Source: Nakamurella panacisegetis
GTDB taxonomy: Bacteria > Actinomycetota > Actinomycetes > Mycobacteriales > Nakamurellaceae
NCBI RefSeq assembly: GCF_900104535.1
Contig: NZ_LT629710.1
Span: 1,860,001-1,924,000 of the forward strand
Length of the DNA: 64,000 nt
Direction: 5' to 3'
Both the position numbers and the translations under genes were made by a program. The notes beneath the pieces are model-generated. The model searched no databases. It worked only from the letters and a program-made list of their open reading frames with translations, and was not told the origin of the DNA. Numbering within the stretch: the first letter of the stretch is position 1; each line of letters opens with the position of its first letter. Shown piece after piece: positions 47,001 to 58,175 of this stretch.

Positions 47001-50000
47001 TAACCCGGCGAGCGATCCGACGGTGCAGCCCGGTGATTGGCATGACGCCAATACGGTGGCCGATTTCCAGCAGTACGCGGCGGGCGACACGGTGCCGTAT
47101 GCGGTTGTGGTGACCAACAAGGGCACCGGCACGTTGACGAACATCCCGGTGACCGACCCGATCGTTCCTGGGTGTGACACCACCATCGCCTCGTTGGCGG
47201 CTGGTGCGTCCAAGACGATCCTGTGCAGCGGGACCGCTGCGGTGGGTACCACGGTCAACACGGCGTCGGCGACGGTGACTCCGCCGACCGGGCCGACGCT
47301 GACGCCGACCGATTCTGCGGGCATCGTGGTGCCTGATCCGTACAAGATCGCCAAGACGTCGAACGTCGGCGCGACGGTGACTTCAGGTTCGACGATCACG
47401 TACACGATCAAGGTGACGGAGCCGGCGACGTCGGCGGCTGGGTTCCCGAATCCGTCGTTCACTGATGATCTGTCGGCGGTTTTGGATGATTCGGCTTTGG
47501 TGGGGTCGGCGACCGCTGATTCCGGGACGGTGTCGCTGGTGGGTTCGTCGTTGAAGTGGACGGCTGCGAGCATCCAGCCGGGTCAGGTTGTCACCATCAC
47601 CTACAAAGTGAAGGTCGATTCGCCTGATACCGGTGACAAGGTGTTGCCGAACACGGTGGTCGCCCCGCCGGGTCAGTCCAACTGCACGGTGAATTCCGGT
47701 GATCCGGCGTGTTCCACGACGACCAGTGTCGCCTCGTACACGGTGGCCAAGAGTGTCTCTGCGGCAACGGTTCTGCAGGGCGGCACGGTCACCTACACGG
47801 TGAAGGTGACCAATACCGGCGCTGCGGCCTATCCCGGCTCGGGCGGTGCGGCGGCGTCGTTCACCGACGCTTTGGCTGGTGTGGCTGATGACGGTGCTTA
47901 TGTGGCCGGTTCGGTGACCGCTTCGGCCGGCACCGCCACCGTCACCGGCGGGGTGGTCAGCTGGAGCGGTCCGTTGGCGGTTGCTCCGGCGGCCGGGTCC
48001 AGCGTCACGGTGACCTATCAGGTGAAGGTCAACGCCGCCGATACCGGCGACAAACTGCTGACCAACACCGTGGTGCCGGACGGCCCCGGCGGGGCGTGCG
48101 CCACCGTCGGTGGCTGTTCCACCCAGACGATCGTGCAGGTGCCGGCGATTGCGTTGAAGAAGACGGTGAACCCGACGACGGTGGCCAAGCCGGGGCAGCA
48201 GGTCACCTACTCACTTCTGGTGACCAACACCGGCAACGTGCCGCTGGCCAACCCGTCGGTGACCGACACGGCGTTCTCCGGCACCGGCGCTCCGCTGACC
48301 ATCACCTGCCCGGCCACCGCCTCCCTCGCGGTCGGGGCGTCGATGACCTGTACCGCTTTGTATGTGATCACTGCTGCCGACGCGGACGCCGGGCAGGTCA
48401 CCAATACCGCGACCGCCACCGGCACCCCGCCGGCGGGGCCGCCGCCGGTGTCGCCGCCGTCCAACGCGATCGTGACGATCACTCCGGCGCCGGGTATCAG
48501 CATCGTGAAGTCCGCGGATGCTGCCGCGATGGCGTCGATCTCGTTGGGTCAGACCGTGCATTACACGTTTGTGGTCACCAACACCGGCAACGTCACCCTG
48601 ACGAACGTGACGGTGAACGAAGGTTCGTTCTCCGGGACTGGGGTCCTGTCGCCGCCGGTGTGTCCGCCGGCGCAGGTCGCCTCCTTGCCGGCCGGTGCGC
48701 AGATGGTGTGCACCGCAAGTTATGTGGTCACGCAGGCCGATGTGGACGCCGATCACATCAGCAACGACGCGACCGCGACCGGCACTCCGCCGTCCGGCAC
48801 CCCGGTGACCTCACCGAAGTCGACGGTGGACCTGCCCGCTCCGCCGGCCCCGGCGATCTCGTTGACGAAGTCGGTGGACCCGGTGCAGGTCGGCAAGGCC
48901 GGTGACACGGTGACCTACAGCTTCCTGGTGACCAACACCGGCAACGTGACCTTGAAGAACGCGACCGTGACCGAGTCGGCGTTCTCCGGCACCAACGGGC
49001 CGCTGGTCATCACCTGCCCGCTGGCTGCGGCGTCGCTGATCCCGGGCGCGCAGGTCACCTGCACCGCGCCGTACGTCCTGTCGCAGGCTGATGTGGATGC
49101 CGGGAAGGTCACCAATACCGCGACCGCCACCGGCACCCCACCGACGGGTAACCCGCCGGTGTCGCCGCCCAGTAGCGCGTTGGTGACGGTGCCGCCGGCC
49201 CCGGCGTTGACGTTGGTGAAGTCGGCGAACCCGGTCACCGTCGCCAAGGCCGGCGACAAGGTCACCTACTCCTACCTGGTGACCAACACCGGCAACGTCA
49301 CGTTGACCGACGTGTCGGTGACGGAGACGAAGGCGTTGTTCTCCGGCACCGGCACGTTGCCGGCTCCGGTCTGCGACCCGGCACCGCTGGCACCGGGCGC
49401 GCAGGTCACCTGCACCGCCACGTATGTCGCGACGCAGGCCGATGTGGACGCCGGGGTCATCACCAACACCGCAACCGCGACCGGCACCCCGCCGGGCACC
49501 ACCAAACCGCCGGTGTCCCAGCCGTCGTCCGCGGTGGTGACGGCCCCGCCGGCTCCGGCGATCACGGTGGTGAAGTCGGCCAGCCCGGTCGTCATCGCCA
49601 AGGCCGGGGCGAAGGTCACCTACTCGTATCTGGTGACCAACACCGGCAACGTCACCCTGGACAACATCGCGGTTGCGGAGACGCAGGCGTTGTTCACCGG
49701 TACTGGGACTCTGCCGGTGCCGGTGTGCCCGGCCGGGGCGCTGGCACCGGGCAAGAGCATCACCTGCACCGCGACTTATGTTGCGACGCAGGCCGATGTG
49801 AACGCCGGATTCGTGGACAACACCGCCACCGCGGAAGGGACCCCGCCGGGGTCGAACACCCCGAGCACCTCGAACCCGTCCACGGCGACGGTCACCGCCA
49901 CCCCGGCACCGTCGATCACGGTGGTCAAAACCGCTGATGCGGCGGCGCAGAAGGCTATCACCGTCGGTCAGACGGTGACCTACAGCTTCCTGGTGACCAA

Positions 50001-51570
50001 CACCGGCAACGTCACGTTGACCAACACCACGGTGGTGGAGGGTGCGTTCTCCGGGACCGGGACGATGTCGGCGCCGGTCTGCCCGGCCGGGGCGGCCTCG
50101 CTGGCGCCGGGAGGGTCGGTGACCTGCACCGCCATCTACGTCATCACCCAAGCCGATGTGGATGCCGGAAAGGTGACCAACACCGCCACCGCCACCGGCA
50201 CCCCGCCGTGCCCGCAGGTGCTGGCGACGGCGAAGTCCGCGAAGCTGAAGCCGGCGGCGACATGTGCGCCGGTGGTGTCGCCGCCGTCGACGGTGGTGGT
50301 TCCGCAGCCGCCGGCGCCGTCGATGACGTTGCTGAAGTCGGCATCCCCGACGACGGTGGCCAAGGCCGGCGACAAGGTCACCTACAGCTTCCTGGTGACC
50401 AACACCGGCAACGTCACCCTGGACAAGGTCGGCGTCACCGAGAGCAGCTTCTCTGGCACCGGCACCCCGCCGGTGGCCAGCTGCCCGCAGGCCACGTTGG
50501 CACCGGCAGCGTCGGAGACCTGCACCGCGACCTACAGTGCGACGCAGGCCGACGTCGACGCCGGCGTCATCAACAACACCGCGGTGGCCCACGGCACGCA
50601 GCCGCCGACCCCCAGTGACCCGAACCCGACTCCGACGGACTCCAACCCGTCGAAGGCGGTGGTCACCGCGAAGCCGGCACCGGCGATCACCGTGGTGAAG
50701 ACGGCCAACCCGGCCACCTACACCACCCTCGGACAGAAGGTCACCTACAGCTTCTTGGTCACCAACACCGGCAACGTCACGTTGAACGGGGTGGGTGTCA
50801 CCGAAGGGTCGTTCTCCGGCACCGGAACCCCGCCGGTGGCGACCTGCCCGAAGGGTGCGTTGGCTCCGGGAGGTTCGCAGATCTGCACCGCGACGTATGC
50901 GGTGACCCAGGCTGATCTGGATGCCGGTGCGGTCAGCAACACCGCGACCGCGCACGGCACCCCACCGGTGACCCCGGGCAGTCCGAACCCGAAGCCGGTG
51001 ACCTCGGCGCCGTCCAACGCGGTGGTCCACTCCCCGGCCGGCCCGGCGATCAGCCTGGTCAAGACCGCCGACAAGACCGTCATCAGCCAGGTCGGTGAAC
51101 TGGTCACCTACAGCTTCAAGGTGACCAACACCGGCAACGTCACCCTGCACAACGCCAAGGTGGTGGAAGGGACGTTCAGCGGGACCGGGACGCTGTCGGC
51201 GATCACCTGCCCGGCCGGGATGGCGTCGCTGGCACCCGGTGCGAGCATCACCTGCACCGCGACCTACGCGGCCACCGCGGCCGATGTGGCGGTCGGGAAA
51301 CTGGCCAACACCGCCACCGCCACCGGCACCCCACCCGGCGGTTCAGCGATAGTGTCGCCGCCCGCGACGGTGGTGGTCCTGGCCCAAGCCCACCAGGTCA
51401 CCCCGCCACCGCCAGTGCCGCCGACAGTCATCGACACCGGCAACGCCGGCAATGGCACCGGACCCGACATCAGCATGATCATCACCGGGATCACCATCCT
51501 GGCGCTGGTGATGCTCGGCGCAGCAGCATGGTTGATCAGCTCCCGCCGCCGGACCCGCAGCAGGATCTGA
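44053..51570 (+). CDS. DUF11-repeat surface protein 3 (2,505 aa)
   Basis: This is the largest protein here. ATG 44053 follows GGGAG by 7 nt. The signal peptide ends at TVASA-AT. Residues about 55-660 are a non-repetitive head with Cys-containing segments such as GECTMFQNP and [10 protein letters not shown] few divergent repeats, then two [10 protein letters not shown]-type repeats and nine [14 protein letters not shown]-type repeats of about 118 residues form a long stalk. It ends in VIDTG (51427-51441), a spacer, a membrane helix and RRRTRSRI, almost the same C-terminus as surface protein 2. No sortase gene is adjacent, so another in the island may act on it. Confidence 0.85.
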   Translation: MSRRPVSASPVPTSPRLTRGGRYEGGSHRWRKAGVLATVIALASVFASTTVASAATVAVHEITANWADSPAPTNAPYGVTRTAEFHVNTNDASDPFANSPVSNVRATLTATNGVFVSIPSVCKTKGVTPPSAISANGTQLLCNLGTVTEGTASVIQAPVKANGAVGSNLSVSGTVTSDSAVAPAGPTATPPLKITGSHGMDLIISAPGSGYQQVTQPSRSGGTRQTVIVDYGVSMTAGSIPGPSTYTFTVDLAVTPAGQLPGLQWEGCAPVGNSAQAIGIPFSDPTFTNRTNAPTCTITGSGTHYTVAVSGLDYSLQNVPSKDSLGNAIPSTTNFVASGKLTFSYTSPITTNTGVTFTATPTPFTFSDGVTQPETNAGNDVSGTTLIVPGIFSESWQGGPTVGRSPWDANLWAAPGTAQDKVFPWPAAGTSTNPGPYTIYDQPLVAQADSVAWSGYAGPGGADLAGECTMFQNPAAFTPRYTDALAADGNSYTRITTAHIWYRTDALNTKTETCGEPVGVAGSPWIAAPFPAGCASQTANISPAYSDDQCLINLPAGVTAVKMTWDPAVDTQVHHFLRVWGYVPPTAPINAESWAVGTFNGPFNTATTFPGYPNLNNYTNISTNPNTIALIPGSTYGPNTNGIRDAMRIQGPQGAITKTTPDTTAAPGVPVSYNLTAEADLAVTSPPNQTFTVSDTLPTGMTYVAGSGSPTPVITVNGSGQQVLTYTFTNVPANVPQPITYEAQTAANSAIAPGTVLTNTAEVDVPGDNRPAAAKQATASVTVPSNGATTLGKSVEGNVLSFYGDSSAWDLAINSQDPISNSFTDTIDVLPNIADGRGTNIDGTYTITGVTAPAGSTIYYSTAPFASLSNDPRNVSNGGAPGSVAGNTVGWSTTAVAHPTAIRVIAPALAPGATQNIRIAFTTPAGTSCTSPAASDNKPGQKLVNSANSIAGHTALPMLSSATTAIGDCYALDLKKYVLVKGGNPASDPTVQPGDWHDANTVADFQQYAAGDTVPYAVVVTNKGTGTLTNIPVTDPIVPGCDTTIASLAAGASKTILCSGTAAVGTTVNTASATVTPPTGPTLTPTDSAGIVVPDPYKIAKTSNVGATVTSGSTITYTIKVTEPATSAAGFPNPSFTDDLSAVLDDSALVGSATADSGTVSLVGSSLKWTAASIQPGQVVTITYKVKVDSPDTGDKVLPNTVVAPPGQSNCTVNSGDPACSTTTSVASYTVAKSVSAATVLQGGTVTYTVKVTNTGAAAYPGSGGAAASFTDALAGVADDGAYVAGSVTASAGTATVTGGVVSWSGPLAVAPAAGSSVTVTYQVKVNAADTGDKLLTNTVVPDGPGGACATVGGCSTQTIVQVPAIALKKTVNPTTVAKPGQQVTYSLLVTNTGNVPLANPSVTDTAFSGTGAPLTITCPATASLAVGASMTCTALYVITAADADAGQVTNTATATGTPPAGPPPVSPPSNAIVTITPAPGISIVKSADAAAMASISLGQTVHYTFVVTNTGNVTLTNVTVNEGSFSGTGVLSPPVCPPAQVASLPAGAQMVCTASYVVTQADVDADHISNDATATGTPPSGTPVTSPKSTVDLPAPPAPAISLTKSVDPVQVGKAGDTVTYSFLVTNTGNVTLKNATVTESAFSGTNGPLVITCPLAAASLIPGAQVTCTAPYVLSQADVDAGKVTNTATATGTPPTGNPPVSPPSSALVTVPPAPALTLVKSANPVTVAKAGDKVTYSYLVTNTGNVTLTDVSVTETKALFSGTGTLPAPVCDPAPLAPGAQVTCTATYVATQADVDAGVITNTATATGTPPGTTKPPVSQPSSAVVTAPPAPAITVVKSASPVVIAKAGAKVTYSYLVTNTGNVTLDNIAVAETQALFTGTGTLPVPVCPAGALAPGKSITCTATYVATQADVNAGFVDNTATAEGTPPGSNTPSTSNPSTATVTATPAPSITVVKTADAAAQKAITVGQTVTYSFLVTNTGNVTLTNTTVVEGAFSGTGTMSAPVCPAGAASLAPGGSVTCTAIYVITQADVDAGKVTNTATATGTPPCPQVLATAKSAKLKPAATCAPVVSPPSTVVVPQPPAPSMTLLKSASPTTVAKAGDKVTYSFLVTNTGNVTLDKVGVTESSFSGTGTPPVASCPQATLAPAASETCTATYSATQADVDAGVINNTAVAHGTQPPTPSDPNPTPTDSNPSKAVVTAKPAPAITVVKTANPATYTTLGQKVTYSFLVTNTGNVTLNGVGVTEGSFSGTGTPPVATCPKGALAPGGSQICTATYAVTQADLDAGAVSNTATAHGTPPVTPGSPNPKPVTSAPSNAVVHSPAGPAISLVKTADKTVISQVGELVTYSFKVTNTGNVTLHNAKVVEGTFSGTGTLSAITCPAGMASLAPGASITCTATYAATAADVAVGKLANTATATGTPPGGSAIVSPPATVVVLAQAHQVTPPPPVPPTVIDTGNAGNGTGPDISMIITGITILALVMLGAAAWLISSRRRTRSRI

Positions 51571-51594
51571 CAACCGAATAGATCGACGAAGTAA

Positions 51595-51639
51595 CCGGGT
51601 GCGCCCGAGGGTTGAAAGTCCACCCTCCGGCGCACCCGG
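51595..51639 (+). terminator. Hairpin terminator after surface protein 3
   Basis: GGTGCGCC-C-GAGGGT pairs with ACCCTC-C-GGCGCACC (14 bp with one C-C mismatch). Confidence 0.7.
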
Positions 51640-52588
51640 TGTCTGTGCAAGGGAACAAAAATGCAGCAAGCTCCCCCTGCCCCCGAGCTGGAGGCCGGGC
51701 CTGCACCGACGGTGAGTTGGCCGGCGGCCGAAATCCGAGAAGGACGATTGAACGTGCTGTACGCATCAATCGAAATTCGCCAACGTCGAATGCATTCGTT
51801 TGGCCCGGCCGATGAGCGGGTGTAATCCCGGGGGCCATTTGAGGCCGTCCTGATGTCGGGACACCGTTGCGTCGCCCTGCGGTGGACGTCGCCGTCTCGC
51901 GGGCCGTGGTCGGCCCGGCGGTGACGGTAACCCCAGCCAAGCCCTCATTGGGGGACCAGGTCGGGCATCGGCTCGTCCGAGACTGAAACCTGATCCAGAT
52001 CGACGCACGCCCCGGGTGGCGGAGGACGGCTCGGTTCGCCGCGGCCGATCGCACGAAACCTGCACCACGTCCGTGGTCGCGTCGCAGACCTCCGCACCGG
52101 TGGCACACCGCGTCATGTCGCAGGTCACATTCGCGTCCCGCATTCGACGTGTCGGTCCCCGCTCAGAGGCGCGCCGGTCGCCGACTATGCTGCCCCTGGG
52201 CCACAACTCGATATCTCTCCCCGGCATCCTGACCTCGTCGGAACGGCGCCGCGGCGCTCGTGGTGCGAGATAGGGCACTATGTAGTGCTGGCCCCACCCG
52301 GAGCATCAGTAATACAGACAAGTGGAGCAGCGGTGAGAACGGGAAGGACAGTCGCTGCCCCCGGCGGGGATCGGCGCGACATCTCGTGGAAGGCGCTGCC
52401 CTGGCCGCGCGAGTCTGGCGGATCCGACGGGCCAAGGTGACATCCAAGGTGAGATTACGGGTGGAGCATTACCACAGTGACCGTCGACGGCGCGGTCAAT
52501 GCTTCGGCCGACCAGATCGTTCACGGGCAGTCTGCCGCGTGCGCGGCGCGGTCGCCCGGTGGGAGTACGTAAGGGAGGGGGGTGGCGA
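51640..52588. other. Long intergenic region with a possible small gene and minus-strand relic
   Basis: Apart from a candidate 54-codon ORF at 51661-51825, no gene is supported. The minus strand at about 51880-52280 shows cysteine-bearing text (ANVTCDMTRCATGAEVCD) without start or domain, perhaps a decayed secreted protein. Confidence 0.45.
51661..51825 (+). CDS. Candidate 54-aa small protein of unknown function
   Basis: ATG 51661 is preceded by AAGGGA at a 6-nt spacing. The product begins MQQAPPAPELEAGPAP and ends FGPADERV, soluble and Pro/Ala-rich at first. It occupies the position that sortase genes hold after surface proteins 2 and 4, but shows no sortase residues. Codon GC3 is lower than in neighbours, so it could be chance. 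Confidence 0.3.
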   Translation: MQQAPPAPELEAGPAPTVSWPAAEIREGRLNVLYASIEIRQRRMHSFGPADERV

Positions 52589-54094
52589 GTGCGCGACCTG
52601 GAACAGGCGCTGAACCGTGACGACTGGGAAGCGGTCGACACACTCCTGGACCAGCGGTTCTTCCGATATCTGTATACGAACTCTGAACTGCTCGAGAGGG
52701 TCTTCGACAGCGCAGGGGATCAGTGGTTCTCCGACCATCCGCGCCAGGTCCTGCGGCGAGCCGTGGTTGACGCCGTACGGCGACCCGGCGCGCTGCTGGA
52801 CGAGCGGGCCCAAGCGGAGTTCGACACCTGGGTGCGCTCTCAGGCCGATCCAGCTCTACGTGACATCCTCGGGATACGGCGAGCCAGACTCGCCGAGCTC
52901 GTGTCCCACGGCTGGCACCAGGACGCGGCGGACGTGGTCGATCAGATCCTGGAAGACCTCAAGGTCTGGCCGGGCCAATCCGAGGGCCTTCGCGACATCA
53001 TGCCGGGGCTGATGGTGAGTTGCGGGACGGCAAAGCTGCTGGCCGGCGATTCTGATGCGGCCGCGACCTGCTTCTTCGAGGCGGTGCGCTGGTCGTCCTA
53101 CGAGCGGGGCCATCCCTTCGCGCCCTTTGCTCGCGGCCACCTGGCTCTGGTTCATGTCCTGAGCGAGCGGTACGCAGACGCGGCCCAGCTGCTGGAGGGC
53201 GTCGACCAAGCCCGCAGTGAACCCGGCACGGTGGCGTACGCCTCAGAAGGGGCCGGCCTGTTGGCCCAGCTGCTGGTGCACATCGCGTCCCTCGATACCG
53301 GTGCCGTGCATCGACTCCTTGGCCGCATCGACCAAGCCATCATCGACGGGGAATGGGGCTGGATCGCGTTGCACGCGAGAGCGTGGGCGGCGATCCTCGA
53401 CGACCAGCCGTGGGACCTGATCCACGAGATCAACGCCGTGCTGGTCACGACTTCGCTGCGGACGAGTCCTGACACGATGGCGGGCGCCTGTCTCCGAGCT
53501 GACCTCGTCGCGCTGTACCAAGCCGCGGGGGATCTTCGCGCCGCGGACCAGGTGCTGGCCACGCCGAAGTTGCCTCCAACTCGGTCCGTCGTGGTGCTGG
53601 CCCGAGCTCGGCAGGCGCTGCTCCGGGGACGACCCGACCACGCGCTCGCGCTGTTCAGGCAGGAGGAGACGGCTCGCGGCAATCTCACGCCGACGCGATA
53701 CGGGCCAACGGGGGCTGTTCTCTACGCAGCCGCCGAGATCGCGTCGGCGGGCCAGGTCAGCCCGAGTGCTCTGCAGTTCGCCGCATCAACCGTGGCCTAC
53801 CACCGTGCCTTCATCGCGGCGGCGAACGCGTCGCCCGCACTCCGAGAGCTCCTTCTCCCACTCCTCGACGACGCCGTCCCCGATGTCCCGGCACCGTGGG
53901 AGCACCGCACGGCGGTCAAGCTCACCCGACGTGAGCGCGAGGTGTTGAGCGCTCTCCGCCGGCACGGAGGGGTCGCACAAGTGGCCGCGGCCCTTCACAT
54001 CTCCCCCAACACGGCCAAGACCCACATTCGCGCGCTGTATCGAAAGCTCGGGGCGCACAACCGCGAAGAAGCCCTGTGGATCGCGACACGCTAG
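52589..54094 (+). CDS. LuxR-type regulator with a TPR-like sensor region
   Basis: This 501-aa cytosolic protein has a long helical N-terminal region with TPR-like repeats (about residues 80-410) and a C-terminal LuxR helix-turn-helix: KLTRREREVLSALRRHGG followed by VAAALHISPNTAKTHIRALYRKLG. It resembles MalT/LAL C-termini without an obvious P-loop ATPase. GTG 52589 was chosen next to a G-rich ribosome site. It is the only regulator inside the surface-protein island and is a candidate activator of those genes, which is inference. Confidence 0.85.
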   Translation: MRDLEQALNRDDWEAVDTLLDQRFFRYLYTNSELLERVFDSAGDQWFSDHPRQVLRRAVVDAVRRPGALLDERAQAEFDTWVRSQADPALRDILGIRRARLAELVSHGWHQDAADVVDQILEDLKVWPGQSEGLRDIMPGLMVSCGTAKLLAGDSDAAATCFFEAVRWSSYERGHPFAPFARGHLALVHVLSERYADAAQLLEGVDQARSEPGTVAYASEGAGLLAQLLVHIASLDTGAVHRLLGRIDQAIIDGEWGWIALHARAWAAILDDQPWDLIHEINAVLVTTSLRTSPDTMAGACLRADLVALYQAAGDLRAADQVLATPKLPPTRSVVVLARARQALLRGRPDHALALFRQEETARGNLTPTRYGPTGAVLYAAAEIASAGQVSPSALQFAASTVAYHRAFIAAANASPALRELLLPLLDDAVPDVPAPWEHRTAVKLTRREREVLSALRRHGGVAQVAAALHISPNTAKTHIRALYRKLGAHNREEALWIATR

Positions 54095-54433
54095 CCGCGT
54101 CGACCCGTCACGCCGGTCACGCACCAACGCGAGGAGGTCAGGGCCCGCGCTTCTTCATTCGTGAGGACATGACGCAACGACCGAACTTTCACGGGTCCAT
54201 GACATCAGACGGCGCAGCGCAGTGGGCCGACTAGGACACCGTGGCGGCGTCGCCATGTCGATCGGACGCTCACTATCCATGTGCGTGGGTGATCTTTCAG
54301 GTGAGATTCCGGTCAATCGTTAGGCCTACAGAGTGAAGGGGGTTTCCACTTGCTCTGCAAACCCTCAGGCGCTCACAGGAGCGCCCAGATCGCCGCCACC
54401 GGCGAGATGACGAGTCAGCACCCAGGAGACCTC
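54095..54433. other. Leader region of surface protein 4
   Basis: No gene visible. A perfect 7-bp hairpin GGCGCTC-ACAG-GAGCGCC sits at 54368-54385. GGGTTT pairs with AAACCC nearby, so the 5' end is probably structured. No consensus promoter was found. Confidence 0.5.
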
Positions 54434-57400
54434 GTGCGCCTTTCCATCCCCTTCCGGCGCGGGAGCCGAGCACCTCGCCTCAGCTCCCGCTTCCGCGGCT
54501 CGGAGCCTCGTCGGCCCGGCCGCGCTCTGGCCACCGTGAGCCTGGCCGCCGTGTCGTTGAGCGCGGCCATCACGCTCATCACTCCGCAGGTGGCATCTGC
54601 TGCACCTGGCAATCCCGGGGTGCCGTCCGCCCCGTCGGTGGTGTATCAGGAGGACTTCCAGAACCGGCCCGGCCCGAGCCCCATCGTGAGGCTCTCCGGG
54701 TACACCGGCGCCACCGGCCAGACCTACACCGCAGATCCAGCGTGGTTGAAAGACTGCAACGGCTGGATCGCGTCGTCCAATGAGTCAGTGACGGCACCGG
54801 CCCAAATTGCCGATTGCAACAATTTGCAGAGTTCCTGGAACGACTCGCAGCGGCTGGCTCAGGCCATTGGCATGTTTCACGGGCAGACCGCAGCCGCCGC
54901 AGGGGGCAACTTTGCCGATACGGCCTACACCTCAGGTGACCCGGGCGCACCGAAGGTTGAATTTCAGACGGCGACCAACATCCCATTCGTCGCCACCAAC
55001 CGGTTCCTGACCTTCAGCGTCGACGTTGCGGCAAACAACTGCTTCGCGTCCGCGCCGCTGCTGCAGTTCTCACTGCTGGACAGCGTCGGCACGGCCTTTC
55101 CCGCAGGCAGCCAGATCGACGGCTGCACCGGTGGGACCACCGTGACGCCACCGGCGTTGGGGGTTTCCCCGGCGAATCCGGTCAACGTCGGAACCTACAC
55201 CTCCAACGGATCAGTTCTGTTCAGCGGCACCTCGGTGGGGGTGCAGATGGTCAACAACAACGGCAGCGGCGCGGGCAACGACCACACCGTCGACAACATC
55301 CAGATCCTGGACGTGACCCCGCAGCTCGACAAGTCGTTCAGCCCGGCACTGACCCGCACCGGTGAATCGTCGACGCTGACCTTCACGGTGACGAACACCA
55401 GCGAGTTGGGCTCGAAGAACGGGTGGTCCTTCACCGACAACCTGCCGAGCGGCTTGACGCTCGCAAACTCGACCGTCGGCGGTACCTGCAACGCCACGAC
55501 CGCGGCCACCGCGGGCGGCTCCTCGATCGAGGTCACCAACGGCAACCTCGCGCAGGGTGAGCAGTCCTGCACGATCACGGTTCAGGTCACCTCGACCACC
55601 GCCGGTACCTACAACAACTGCCCCACCACCAACGTCTCCGTGTCCGGGTTGAACCAACCGGCCTGTGCCAGTGTCCGGTTCGCCGACCCGACGTACACGG
55701 TGCAGAAGACCGCCAGCCAGAGCACGGCGAAGGCCGGCGACACCATCACCTACACCCTCACGGTGACGAACACCGGGGAAGTCGCCTACACGGCGGATCG
55801 TCCGGCGACACTGACCGACGACCTGGCCGGGGTCACCGACGACGCCACCTACAACGGCGACGCCAGCAACGGCGCCACCGTGTCCGGCAATACCTTGTCC
55901 TGGTCCGGTCCGTTGGCCGTCGGGGATACGCAGACCATCACCTACTCGGTGAAGGTGATCAATCCGGACACCGGCGACCACGACCTGGCCAACAAGGTCA
56001 CCCCGACCGGTGAGGGTGGCAGCTGCGCCACCGACGGCACCTGCATCACGCACACCCCGGTCGCCGAGTACACGCTGTCGAAATCGGCCTCCGCCACGAG
56101 CGCCACTCCCGGCGACACCGTCACCTACACGGTCACCGTGAGGAACACCGGACAGGTCGCCTACACGGCCACCAACCCGGCGTCCTTCTCCGACGACCTG
56201 TCCGCTGTCACCGACGACGCCACCTACAACGGCGACGCCGACAACGGTGCCACCGTGTCCGGCAACACCCTGACCTGGTCCGGCCCACTCGCGGTCGGGG
56301 ACAGCATCAAGATCACCTACTCGTTCGTGGTCAACCAGCCCGACACCGGCGACAAGAGGTTGAACAACGCAGTGACCCCGACCGACCCGACGGGACGCTG
56401 CGTGGCCTGTGGCACCGAGGTCCCGATCGGGACGTACACGATCGACAAGTCGGTGGACAAGGCCACCGCCGTCTCGGGCGACAAGGTGACCTGGACCGTA
56501 ACCGTCACCAACACCGGAAATGCCGCCGTCGCCGCGACCTTCTCCGATGACCTGGGCCAGGTTCTGGATGACGCCACGTACAACAGCGACGCCAAGGCCA
56601 CGGCGGGCGTTGTTTCCTACACCGCGCCGAAGCTGTCCTGGGCCCAGTCGGTCCCCATCGGGGGCACGGTGACCATCACCTACTCGGCGACGGTCAACAC
56701 CCCCGACACGGGCGACCACAACCTGAAGAACGCGATCACCTCCCCCGGTTGTGTGGGTGGCAACTGCTCCACCGACACCACGGTCTGGGACCTGTCGGCC
56801 AAGAAGGTTGCCGACAAGTCGGCGGCCAACCCCGGCGACACGGTCAAGTACACGATCACGGTGAAGAACACCGGCAAGAACGCCTACACGGCCGACAAGC
56901 CGGCGACCTTCTCCGACAACCTGAGCCAGGTTCTGGACGACGCGACGTACAACAACGACTCGAAGGCCACCGCCGGTGCCGCGAGCTACACCGCCCCCAC
57001 GTTGTCCTGGTCCGGTGCGCTGGCAGTCGGGGCTACCGCGACCATCACCTACACGGTGAAGGTCAACGACCCGGATGCCGGCGACCAGAAGCTGGGGAAC
57101 GCGGTCGTGACCCCGCTGGGTCGTTGCGTCGCCGGCTCCAAGGACCCGACCTGCACCACCGATGTTCCGGTCACCTCCTACACGGTGACCAAGACGGTGG
57201 ACAAGGCGACGGTCGCTCCGGGCGACAAGGTGACCTGGACCATCACGGTCAAGAACACCGGCAGCGCCGCGGTCACGGCGAAGTTCTCCGATGACCTGAC
57301 CCAGGTTCTGGACGACGCCACGTACAACAACGACGCCAAGGCCACCGCCGGCAACGTCACCTACACCGCACCGAAACTGGCCTGGTCCCAGTCGGTGCCA

Positions 57401-58054
57401 GTCGGCGGCACGGTGACCATCACCTACTCGGCCACCGTCAACACCCCCGACACGGGCGACCACAAGGTGAAGAACACGGTCACGTCGCCCGGTTGCGCCG
57501 CCGACTGCAGCACCCAGACCACGGTCGGCTCCTACACGGTGACCAAGACGGTGGACAAGACCACCGCCGCCCCGGGCGACAAGGTGGCCTGGACCATCAC
57601 GGTCAAGAACACCGGCAGCGCTGCGGTCGCGGCGAAGTTCTCCGATGACCTGACCCAGGTTCTGGACGACGCCACGTACAACAACGACGCCAAGGCCACC
57701 GCCGGCAACGTCACCTACACCGCACCGAAACTGGCCTGGTCCCAGTCGGTGCCCGTCGGCGGCACGGTGACCATCACCTACTCGGCCACCGTCAACACCC
57801 CCGATAACGGCGACCACAACCTGCTCAACGCGGTCGAATCGCCCGGCAGTTGCACCGGCACCTGCTCGACCAAGACCACGGTCGACCCGGCGCAGCAGAC
57901 CAGCCCGGGGGGAATCATCAACACCGGCTTCGGGACCCTGGGGAACAACACTGGTGGCAGCGGGACGATCTGGGCCGGGATCGGCTTGATCATCCTCGCG
58001 ATGGGAGCGGTGTCCGTGCTGCTCATGCGACGTAGGCGCCACACCATCGGCTGA
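54434..58054 (+). CDS. DUF11-repeat surface protein 4 (1,206 aa)
   Basis: GTG 54434 lies 5 nt after CAGGAG; upstream in-frame starts lack ribosome sites. The signal peptide ends at VASA-AP. Its head domain ([20 protein letters not shown] to [18 protein letters not shown]) is nearly the same as that of surface protein 1. One DUF11 repeat and six DDLTQVLDDATYN-type repeats follow; the last two are close copies. The C-terminus has GIINTG (57911-57928), a Gly-rich spacer, a helix and RRRRHTIG. A hairpin and a sortase gene lie directly downstream. Predicted anchored adhesin. Confidence 0.86.
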   Translation: MRLSIPFRRGSRAPRLSSRFRGSEPRRPGRALATVSLAAVSLSAAITLITPQVASAAPGNPGVPSAPSVVYQEDFQNRPGPSPIVRLSGYTGATGQTYTADPAWLKDCNGWIASSNESVTAPAQIADCNNLQSSWNDSQRLAQAIGMFHGQTAAAAGGNFADTAYTSGDPGAPKVEFQTATNIPFVATNRFLTFSVDVAANNCFASAPLLQFSLLDSVGTAFPAGSQIDGCTGGTTVTPPALGVSPANPVNVGTYTSNGSVLFSGTSVGVQMVNNNGSGAGNDHTVDNIQILDVTPQLDKSFSPALTRTGESSTLTFTVTNTSELGSKNGWSFTDNLPSGLTLANSTVGGTCNATTAATAGGSSIEVTNGNLAQGEQSCTITVQVTSTTAGTYNNCPTTNVSVSGLNQPACASVRFADPTYTVQKTASQSTAKAGDTITYTLTVTNTGEVAYTADRPATLTDDLAGVTDDATYNGDASNGATVSGNTLSWSGPLAVGDTQTITYSVKVINPDTGDHDLANKVTPTGEGGSCATDGTCITHTPVAEYTLSKSASATSATPGDTVTYTVTVRNTGQVAYTATNPASFSDDLSAVTDDATYNGDADNGATVSGNTLTWSGPLAVGDSIKITYSFVVNQPDTGDKRLNNAVTPTDPTGRCVACGTEVPIGTYTIDKSVDKATAVSGDKVTWTVTVTNTGNAAVAATFSDDLGQVLDDATYNSDAKATAGVVSYTAPKLSWAQSVPIGGTVTITYSATVNTPDTGDHNLKNAITSPGCVGGNCSTDTTVWDLSAKKVADKSAANPGDTVKYTITVKNTGKNAYTADKPATFSDNLSQVLDDATYNNDSKATAGAASYTAPTLSWSGALAVGATATITYTVKVNDPDAGDQKLGNAVVTPLGRCVAGSKDPTCTTDVPVTSYTVTKTVDKATVAPGDKVTWTITVKNTGSAAVTAKFSDDLTQVLDDATYNNDAKATAGNVTYTAPKLAWSQSVPVGGTVTITYSATVNTPDTGDHKVKNTVTSPGCAADCSTQTTVGSYTVTKTVDKTTAAPGDKVAWTITVKNTGSAAVAAKFSDDLTQVLDDATYNNDAKATAGNVTYTAPKLAWSQSVPVGGTVTITYSATVNTPDNGDHNLLNAVESPGSCTGTCSTKTTVDPAQQTSPGGIINTGFGTLGNNTGGSGTIWAGIGLIILAMGAVSVLLMRRRRHTIG
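57176..57883 (+). repeat. Two tandem near-identical 354-bp DUF11-type units
   Basis: Units start at 57176 and 57530 and share long exact DNA stretches (for example the region encoding KFSDDLTQVLDDATYNNDAK). This indicates recent duplication. Confidence 0.8.
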
Positions 58055-58076
58055 TCCAGTGTGATCAAGTAGCCAG

Positions 58077-58119
58077 CTTGGGGGTACCGCCGGTTCAGCA
58101 CACCGGCGGTACCCCCAAG
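58077..58119 (+). terminator. Perfect 17-bp hairpin between surface protein 4 and its sortase
   Basis: CTTGGGGGTACCGCCGG pairs exactly with CCGGCGGTACCCCCAAG around TTCAGCACA. The sortase start is 57 nt beyond. Confidence 0.8.
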
Positions 58120-58175
58120 CGCATCTTCTCGGCACCACATACGACAATGACTATCCATCAGGGGGTTTCGCGCAG

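Noticed and set aside
44071-47043. 990-aa minus-strand open frame opposite surface protein 3
   Set aside because: Arg/Gly-rich antisense shadow typical of high-GC codon bias; no domain and no ribosome site.
55211-58147. 978-aa minus-strand open frame opposite surface protein 4
   Set aside because: Shadow of the repeat array; its own periodicity simply mirrors the plus-strand repeats.
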